From Berberis thunbergii (taxonomy: Eukaryota > Streptophyta > Magnoliopsida > Ranunculales > Berberidaceae): a stretch of DNA of 64,000 bases. Positions 56,484 to 64,000 of this stretch are shown one piece after another; position 1 is the first letter of the stretch; every line of letters starts with the position of its first letter. The notes below the pieces were generated by a model. That model ran no database searches and had not been told where the DNA came from. It worked only from the letters and a program-made list of their open reading frames with translations. The position numbers and the translations under genes are program-made. The DNA lies in contig QNQO01000531.1 of assembly GCA_003290165.1 (NCBI GenBank), forward strand, positions 124,001-188,000. The letters run 5' to 3'.

Positions 56484-57900
56484 CGATATTAGTGTTGGCC
56501 AAACTAATGCAAAGCCAATGCTAACCGGAGTGAGCAACGTCCTTGCTTCAAGAGGATGCAAATGCAAAGCTTTCTTGTACTTCCCAAGAGTTGAATAATA
56601 TTACATTGATAAGATATGATTAATTTTATATTAGTGTTCAATTATTATAGACAAAATATTAAGTATTTTATTTCCATTATCCTTAAATTTTTGAATTTGG
56701 GGCACCCATTATCCAAAAGTAAATGATTAAAAGTAAAGTTTAAAATTAGTTGATCACATCGTAACTTTGTGACATCTTCCCATGGGCTTGGCCGATGGTT
56801 TTGATAAATTTTGTTACCGTTGAAAGATTTTTAAAAAATAATGTGAAGAATGGCGTGACACTAGTTGAGATTTGAATCTAAAACTTGACATGATCTATAA
56901 AAATGTGTGATTGAAATTTATCTTCTCATAAATCTTCTAACAATTCTAGGCAACTAGGGTTGGCAACCATTTTTTGGCCAGGTTGTGGGCTTTTACACTT
57001 CTACCAATTCTATAAATGAAGTTTGTGGTTGTGTTTTAAAAAGAAATGGTAAAAATATTAAAAAAGCTCGAACCTAATAAAAAATGGCTACCAAACCTGG
57101 CTGCCTGAATTTACTCTTAATCTTCTATTCTGTTCATTTCTCATTTCTCTGTACTATCACCGTATACATACACAAAACATGTTGCTTAATTAATTAAATT
57201 ACATCTCAAAGTTTGACACCTCACCTCTGTTGTGTAACCATCATATGCCACACGTCTACTGTAGTGTCACCTCAATAACATGACATAGACATCTACAAGT
57301 TTCTATAAGCTTCCACAACAATATTGTAACTATAGATATATAGACATCACAAGGGACATATCTATACTTATTATAACGACTACACACCTCAATGAACACG
57401 TTCAACATGATTTTCAATTCCAATTTCACTCATAGCCATCTTCCATAATTACAAGCTAACCTTATAATTATGTATTGGGCCTTAAAAATTCAAATCATCC
57501 AAACTCTAGTCCATATGTATCATACAATTGCTTAACCCATTATTCGGTCCATGTTCTATTCAATTTATTACCCATTTGGTGGGACCCAATCGAAGCAATG
57601 GAAGAGCCTAGCAAGAGCCATCAGCACAAAGACCACTCCAACCAAACAGGCCCTCGGAAACTTCCTATTCCAATTATGCCCTTACCAAATTCTACATTTT
57701 ACAATCATAACTAAAGAAGACAAAATTTGTTGAATAATTTTTATCTATTTCTAATTTAGTCTTAAGCTTTAATTCAATCAATTACTAATATCCCCTGAAA
57801 TTTTTGATACCCTTCACTCTGATATTACAAATATTAAATATCCACCCTCAAATTAGATAAAACTCAAATGTGCACTGAAGAAAACTATTGGGCATGAGTT
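56484..57900. other. region upstream of the KC1-like gene
   Basis: Would hold the old promoter. The open frame continues upstream of the ATG for 28 codons without resemblance to channels. No TATA box could be assigned with confidence. The rest is AT-rich, with no gene. Confidence 0.4.
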
Positions 57901-58165
57901 TAACAATCTCTAATTTTTAGCAAACTACTAAATAAAATAATAATAATAATTCATATATCATTTATTTATTATTTGTTTCATATTTGTTTTTCAAATTTAC
58001 AAATAGCATTGCGAGTTTGTGCGAGCGAATTAATAATTTTAACTTATAAATCATTTGTTTTATTTCAGAAAAATCACTAACCAAATTCTCAAAATTTTTA
58101 ATTTGCATTTATCAATTTCCTAATTTTTTTTAATTTGCACTTAATTACAGAAAACCAAAATATAT

Positions 58166-58193
58166 GTGCATGTAGAGCGCGTGGATACACTAG
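58166..58193 (+). mobile_element. candidate Helitron 3' terminus
   Basis: GTGCATGTAGAGCGCGTGGATACA then CTAG and T. Same layout as 8097 and 58608. The hairpin is weaker here. Confidence 0.4.
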
Positions 58194-58607
58194 TAATGTT
58201 GTAACTTTCTAGGATGGTGAACTTTCAGGTATTTTAAAATCTAAACTATACAATTCAAAGAATGTATGTCTTTGTCCTGATTTTTGAAATGCTCTCCCAA
58301 CTCTATCATATTGACAAGAAAAAACAATAATTAGGTGAATAGTGATAAGGGTATTTTTGACATTTTAAATTACATATATGCATCATTTTACCCTCCCAAA
58401 TTCAGATTACTTACAAAAAAAATCGTCCCTCTCAAATATTGTTAATTATACTTGACCACCTAACATAATTTATTTGAAGCCCTTAATTATTTGTAAGCTA
58501 TACATATGGCCCTAAAATTATAAATAATTATTTTACTTAGAATTTCAATAATAATTTTTACTTATTGAAAGGTTGTAATAAAATAAATTAAAAAGTATTG
58601 AATATTT

Positions 58608-58635
58608 GCGCACGTAGAGCACATCGAAATCCTAG
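58608..58635 (+). mobile_element. candidate Helitron 3' terminus
   Basis: GCGCACGTAGAGCACATCGA then AATC, CTAG and T. The next bases (TACTTTTTGTATTGTTATTA, then TAAAAGCATGAAC) resemble a Helitron 5' start, so two elements may abut here. No RepHel coding region is visible. Confidence 0.42.
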
Positions 58636-58729
58636 TACTTTTTGTATTGTTATTATAAAAGCATGAACTTTTGTCTTTAATATTTTCGTTGCACGAGACT
58701 GTCATCTACTTTTAGCGCTACAATAAAAG

Positions 58730-59260
58730 GAAAGAACAGTAGAGGAGGAAAATAAATTAAGATATTAAAAATAGGAATAAAAAATATATAATTAGTAAAA
58801 AAATCATTAGTAGAGGTGATTTTACAAAGGCAGCGACTTTTTGACACCCCCACTTTTGTTGAAGCACATCACCACCCCTACTTTTTGAAGTACACCACCA
58901 ATATAAACAAAAAAAAACACACCACCACCAGTCACACCTGTTGTCTTCTTCTTCTTATCTTTTTCTTCACCTTTCACCATGTTCTCTACTCTTCTTCTTG
59001 TATCTTCTGTTTTTTTTTCTTCTTCTGCAAATAGGCAAAGGGGAAACGAATAAGATGAGTAGAAAGAGGCATGGTGGAGCCGTCGGCAGTGGAGAAGAAG
59101 ATAAGAGAGAAGAAAAGAAGAAGATTGGAGGTGGAGAAGAAGATAAGAGAGAAGAAAGAAGATTAGAGAAAAAGAAGAACGAAGAAGAAGAAGAAGAAGA
59201 AAGGAGCTGAAGAAGAGAGGAAAGATCGTGGAGAAGAAGAGAGGAAAGGTGGTGGCGGAA
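58730..59260 (+). repeat. pyrimidine-then-purine low-complexity tract
   Basis: CTT-rich at 58930-59030, then GAAGAAGA-rich at 59080-59250. It yields a Glu/Lys-rich frame of 89 codons (EEDKREEKKK, then EEEEEEERS), most likely chance translation of the repeat. Confidence 0.7.
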
Positions 59261-59989
59261 TACTTGTGTACTTAGACTTCATTTAGTATATCTAATGTGT
59301 TTATTAGGTTAATTTACTTGTATCTTTTCCATATTCATATATGTTTTGATATATTTTTTGAAAATTTTAAGTTTTTTCTACACAATGAAATATTTTCCAA
59401 AATACTACTTAAAATCAAAAGACTAAAATTACTTCAAAACATGAAATCACAATCCTTGCTTGTGAGTAATAATAAATAAAATTTCAGAAGATAGAAATGG
59501 CAAAAATAATCAAGAGCTCCCTAAATCCAAGTACGTGTTCGGCTTTTTGTGAGGCCAAAAAAATTTTGGACTTGCTTTTGTTAAATTTTGAATACCTAGC
59601 ACTCCAGCAAATGATGACATTCAGCTGAAAACATGATTAGAGTATGGTTTGCGTATAGTATACAGGTATATCAAAAGATCCAGGCCTATCTATTTCAGAA
59701 ATAATCAGCAGGTCACAGATGTTTTATCATGACAGTGCCCCTGAGGGAGGGCGCAACAGTTCTAGAGCCGATGCTGGAAGATGAACAGAATCTATTTATG
59801 GAACACTGACTGCCTAAAACTTTCAGTTTATATTAACAAAATGATGTTTACAAACTATGCTTACATAATTTACACGAAAGTATCACCACTGCAGCCTCAT
59901 TCCCATCTCTCAATCACAATGGACCTTCAAAATTTTAAGACAACCTGTTCTATATGGACATACACAGTAATTAACAGAAATAGAATAAA
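59261..59989. other. region downstream of the gene at 59990, no gene recognised
   Basis: AT-rich DNA on the 3' side of the minus-strand gene, so it may include its 3'-UTR. No poly-A signal was assigned. Confidence 0.35.
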
Positions 59990-61675
59990 TTACATGTATT
60001 GAGCCAACCACTGCTTGCACATATCAAGTACAGGCAAGGCATTTGCATGTAGTGCCTGCAAAACAAAACACCGAGCTTGCTATAGTTCAATAGTTGCATA
60101 AAAGAAACAATGAATTTTCTTAGGGTTGAAATCCAGACTCATGAAAATTGACTCATCATTTAACACATGTTCTATTTACCTATTAGTTATTGAATCACAT
60201 TATATCTAAACTTGACATAGAATATGGCATCCACAAAAAATTTGTAACCCCAACTCATACTGGGACTCCTAAAAAGTGCTGATTGTTTGTAGATGCAATC
60301 CTCATAAGTGATATCATGCCTATATTCTAACTCCATTCTTATTTCCAGAGGCACTGTTCATTAGAGATCTTGTGCGTATACTCCTGGAATAGCTGAGGAT
60401 AAATAGAAACTTATTGGAAAAGGTTCGACCTCTGATGTTTGGGATGAATGTAACTCTTTTGGGCAGAGATATGTTTCCAGAAATGGTGTAAACCGAAGAA
60501 AACCGCTGGATGCGAACTGGGATAGAAGACAACACAGAGCTATGTCGTGGATTGATCAATTGCAACATATACGGATCAAATGGAACATGTGATTGTCCAG
60601 ATCCATCATAAGTTTTGGTTTTCAATTCATGAAGTGCAAAGGTTATGACATTGATCCGTTTTTAGGGTCTATAGTGGCATAAATGATCAGTGAATACAAT
60701 ACCTAAATAGGGAAAGTTCCAATATGATCCATTATAGTTTCTTTTCAAGGGTTATTAAGGGACATCTACAAGAGAGAGAGTATAGGCATTCTTTACAATC
60801 TACTTTTCTTCAAGTAAATGCATTTTTTTTGTCCACTTGATTTCTTTCTTTGTTAATTTGTAACTGGATCAAACAATCCTCCTGGATTAAATATATATTC
60901 GCTCTAACCAAGGCTAAATTTCACAAGCTTTTATAGGGCTCTAGCTTATTATGAAATAGGAATCACAGTAGAGAGGCAAACCTGATGGGCTACATATTGA
61001 ACATCAGCGACACTTCCACTCCGAGAAGCAATTTGGAAAGCACTCTTCAAGCGACCGCATACCACACAGGCCAACACTTTCCTGTATAGACAATCTAGAT
61101 CATCAGAACTGAGGGAACTTGGTACTATGCTGTGCTAAATGAAAACCTGCCAACGGTGGCATGGAAATAATCCAAGGACTGATATGAAATGATAGTATAT
61201 AATTTGACAAATGTTGATCCATCAGTGTGTCCCATTATATCTATTGTTTTAGCAGATTATATCTCCTCACTGAAAATTTTACAACAAAACAGGAATTCCG
61301 TGATTCTAATACTAAACAAGGATCACAATCTCTGTAAACTTGAACTCCGAATTCCGGGAGTTCTATCAAGAATTGTGATAACCATATGGGTTACCCGGGA
61401 AAAAAGAGGGGGGGGACGACTTAGGCTTTATAGATTTTGTTACTCCAAAAGACAAATTATCCTGACTTGCAAAATTGCTGGAGTTGATATCAGGTAGAAC
61501 TTAATTTAGTTCCATGTGAGATATGTGTATTATATCATGCGAATACAACAGATAACTAGGAAGACTAAAACTTCAAACAGAATAATTACCTGTGGCTGCT
61601 TGTTAGCATATCTATCAGCCGATCAGGACGCTCTTTATGTCTGTTGGCATATACATTTATGGCTGCTCCCAAAAC
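59990..61675 (-). CDS. 3'-terminal three exons of an unidentified conserved gene
   Basis: Exons 61590-61675 (VLGAAINVYANRHKERPDRL, then IDMLTSSH), 60982-61081 (KVLACVVCGRLKSAFQIASR, then SGSVADVQYVAHQ) and 59990-60055 (ALHANALPVLDMCKQWLAQY, Met, TAA). Splice sites are canonical (TTGTAG, ATACAG and TTGCAG acceptors; CACAG|GTAATT and CATCAG|GTTTGC donors), and the phases (AG+G for Arg; 0) fit exactly, with no lesion. It looks like the helical C-terminus of a large trafficking-type protein; I have only a weak memory of a ZFYVE26/spastizin-like plant protein and do not assert it. Earlier exons must lie beyond 61675, perhaps outside the window, because none was found to 64000. Confidence 0.75.
60056..60981 (-). 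other. last intron of the gene at 59990
   Basis: 926 bases. It contains a 101-codon minus-strand frame (60320-60625) rich in Ser and Arg, which I cannot relate to any family. Otherwise AT-rich. Confidence 0.5.
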
Positions 61676-63576
61676 CTACAAAATCCAGAATAAGGCTCAA
61701 TTCAAAATCTTATTATAGAATAACCGTGTTTGTTTTAAAAATACGTCCAACTTATCAAAGATTCAATATAGGCCTAGTCATTACATAATTGTACCATATC
61801 GAGTAAACCAAGAAATGGACAAACCAACATTTTTTTTTTAGTAGTAGGCATTTCTCTCATTGCTGTGAAATTATAATGAACCAAAGAAGTCCTTCCTGTA
61901 GGAATTTCTGCATTGGTGTAACTTTACAGTCAAGAAGCTGAGTGTCCTATGCTTTTAGTTTTAATGTGGTGGAGAAAAAATTGTTTCAGTGGAGTGTGGA
62001 GACTATGCCAAACCACCACCACATGCACCAATGGAAAGATTGTATACAATGATAAGGGCACAGCTACAAACTATTTTGGGAGTGAAGGCATACAATGAGA
62101 TGTGTCTGGATCAGATTGAGGGTGACCTAGATTCAAGCCTATTTTGAAAAGTCGACACCTGTGTCCAACATGTTTTGGACAATGAAGCGGATCCAGTATC
62201 TGTCGGATAAGTTTGACTCAAAATTAAACAAGTGGTCAACAAGTTGGGACGTTTGACTAACAGTTGGATGCAGTCTGAACACAATAGTGTAAGATTTTTA
62301 TTTTATTTTTTATTATTAATGTTTTGAAATAGATGCAGATACCCATGAAGGGGATGTTTACAGCCCACTGAATATCTAGATTTTTTTAGCTATTAATTTA
62401 ATACAGGAGGATCTGTACTAAGAATCAAGATATTTTGATATTGCTTATTATCGGAGTTGAGATTAAGTGTATATATGACTTGTGATGTGTAAGACTTGTG
62501 AGCAACTTATGACCTTCGTCAATATATGAATTATGCATCATGTTATCTATTAATGTTTAATTGTGTATATGTTTATTTCATTAGAAAAAATTTATTATAA
62601 GGTTTGATGTGTCCTAGTTTCAAAATAATTTGCCGTGTTACTGTTGTGTCCGTGGATCCTTGCTCAACGCAGATCCGGATCCTGTAGTGAATCCGAATCT
62701 CACTAGTAAGGAAATAAATTGGCAAATCAGGTCAAATTTAGTTGGGTTGTGCAAACTATATAGTTGAAGTCATAATGATGACAATAGCAATAATTAAGAC
62801 AATAGTAATGAGAATAGTAAGTTTCAAGGAAAATATTTGACTTTGAATTAAAGTCATGAAAGATGGTATGGAGAGACTTCCAAACATTTAAAGTTTCTGC
62901 ACAACAAATGAAGAAGAACAACTTCCTACACATTTAGACTGTTGATACATGACTCTGAAGGTTCAGAATACCCTTTAAAAAAAGGCATATCATTTAAAAG
63001 CAACTATCAAAAGAAGAGCATTTAAGAACATGTGAATATCACTGACACATGATTGCATAATGCATACATGAGTTCTTCGGTCCCAGGGTGGTCACTCATT
63101 TTCGAATAGGGGTCCTGTAGAAGCAGAAAATCAGAGGAAGAGCTCCTCCTCAACAGTGAGAAAGCCGATCATCTTTTTCATTACAGCCGAGAGAGAACCC
63201 CTCTCTTTCTTCTTTTCTTTGTCCTCTCCTAATCTAGTGTTCCACCCCCACATCCACCCCTTTTTTAAGGCCCACAGTTTTCTAATGAATTTATCAATAC
63301 GTATTTTTATATATGTTCCGTGCTCCACACAATAAATGCCCCCACATTTTCATTAAAGTTCCAAATTATTACTATATAATTTGGTGAATTTTTGGTAATT
63401 ACATGTCCTAACTCATGTTTCATACACAATTACTACAAGTTTAGACTGGTTTTGATCTCAAGAAAAATTGACCTGTTTTTTGCCTAGGGTGCGTGTGCAG
63501 GAGGTTGGGTGGACTACTATTAATCAAAATCTGATAAACAAGAAAAAGAAAGTACAATAAACTTGTTATTAAATAG
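61676..63576. other. non-coding, probably intron of the gene at 59990
   Basis: No convincing exon on the minus strand. A GTGTCCAACATG/GTCGACACC patch (62150-62230) recalls the GGATGCA repeat family at 29957-31229. CT-rich tract near 63180-63260. Confidence 0.4.
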
Positions 63577-64000
63577 CAAGGACGGAGCCACGTGGGGGCA
63601 AGTAGGGGCACTAATTTTGTTATTTATTTCTAATATGCCCACCCCTGCGATGCCGATGACTTCGTCCTGCCCCACCCCTTCCTCTCTATGTTCTCCCTTC
63701 CTGCTCCGCCCTTTTCCTTTCTTCTACTCCCTCTCTCTGTTTACTGCAATACCGGCAATCGCCCCGCCTCCTACTATCTTCCTCTCCCTCCCTCTTTGAT
63801 GATTTAGTTATTTTTCCTATCACCACCAACAACCCCAACCTCTCTTTCCTGCTTTGAGGAAGGTTTTTAAAAAAATATTTTCTTAAGATGAATTCGTATA
63901 TTGAAGTCTAGTTTTGTATTTTATTCATAGGGTTTTTCTGGTGATGCATGAAAATTTTGATCCATTAAACTTTCCTCAAGATACATGTTTGTATCTCGAA
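63577..64000. mobile_element. start of another hAT-like element of the CGGAGCC family
   Basis: CAAGGACGGAGCCACGTGGG at 63577 followed by GGCAAGTAGGGGCAC matches, as complement, the right end at 6020-6066. The element continues past the window, so its other end and target duplication cannot be checked. A C-rich stretch at 63670-63790 lies within it. Confidence 0.55.

Noticed and set aside
58941..59210. Glu/Lys-rich protein of 89 residues
   Set aside because: It is translation of a GAA-type low-complexity tract with no splice or family support.
60320..60625. A 101-codon minus-strand frame as a separate gene
   Set aside because: It lies inside an intron bounded by good splice sites, and no family or start context supports it.

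Overview
The window is nuclear DNA of a flowering plant, most likely a eudicot. It is AT-rich, its genes have introns, plant genes are recognisable (a PSTAIRE-type CDKA kinase, a KC1/KAT3-type Shaker potassium channel, ribosomal protein L24), and plant transposon families dominate. Most of the 64 kb is transposable-element sequence nested into a few host genes. The exon models below were read by eye from reading frame plus splice-site phase.

Region by region. (1) 1-4.5 kb: the 5' half of a CDKA (cdc2) gene on the minus strand, leaving the window inside exon 4. Its promoter and 5'-UTR exon lie near 4.31-4.49 kb. (2) 4.7-6.1 kb: a hAT-like element or composite holding two hairpin repeats and an unidentified 3'-terminal coding exon. 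(3) 6.1-9.7 kb: non-coding, with a candidate Helitron 3' end. (4) 9.70-12.11 kb: a CACTA element with a perfect TAT target duplication. It carries captured pieces of two host genes, RPL24 (its 5'-proximal sequence and first four exons) and a ubiquitin-conjugating enzyme exon. (5) 12.5-14.3 kb: a tandem duplication in which one copy carries an insertion and the other keeps the empty site. (6) 14.45-26.5 kb: the promoter and first exon of an unidentified gene. Its second exon is duplicated, and the space between the copies was filled by a hAT MITE and a 10.9-kb Ty3/Gypsy element (TSD AAATC), itself interrupted by a second 5.6-kb Gypsy chromovirus on the opposite strand. (7) 26.5-31.2 kb: decayed dispersed repeats. 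(8) 31.2-56.5 kb: one dead KC1/KAT3-like channel gene on the minus strand, stretched to about 25 kb. It has been hit by a hAT-like element in exon 1, a Tat-type Gypsy cluster and two Tourist-like MITEs in intron 1, a hAT in intron 2, a hAT plus nested Gypsy in the C-linker exon, another hAT MITE, a TRIM-like element, and an element at the 3' end. It also carries two in-frame stops, several frameshifts and damaged splice sites. (9) 57-59.5 kb: candidate Helitron 3' ends and GA-rich low-complexity DNA. (10) 59.99-61.68 kb: the last three exons of an unidentified conserved gene on the minus strand. (11) 63.58-64 kb: the start of another copy of the hAT-like family of region 2.

How the genes work together: there is no operon-like organisation. 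CDKA drives the cell cycle and KC1-type subunits modulate inward potassium channels; they are simply neighbours. The coherent story is structural: two classes of DNA transposon have picked up host coding sequence (CACTA with RPL24 and a UBC; a hAT pair sharing a conserved presequence-like ORF), and one ion-channel gene has decayed while acting as a landing site for several TE superfamilies.
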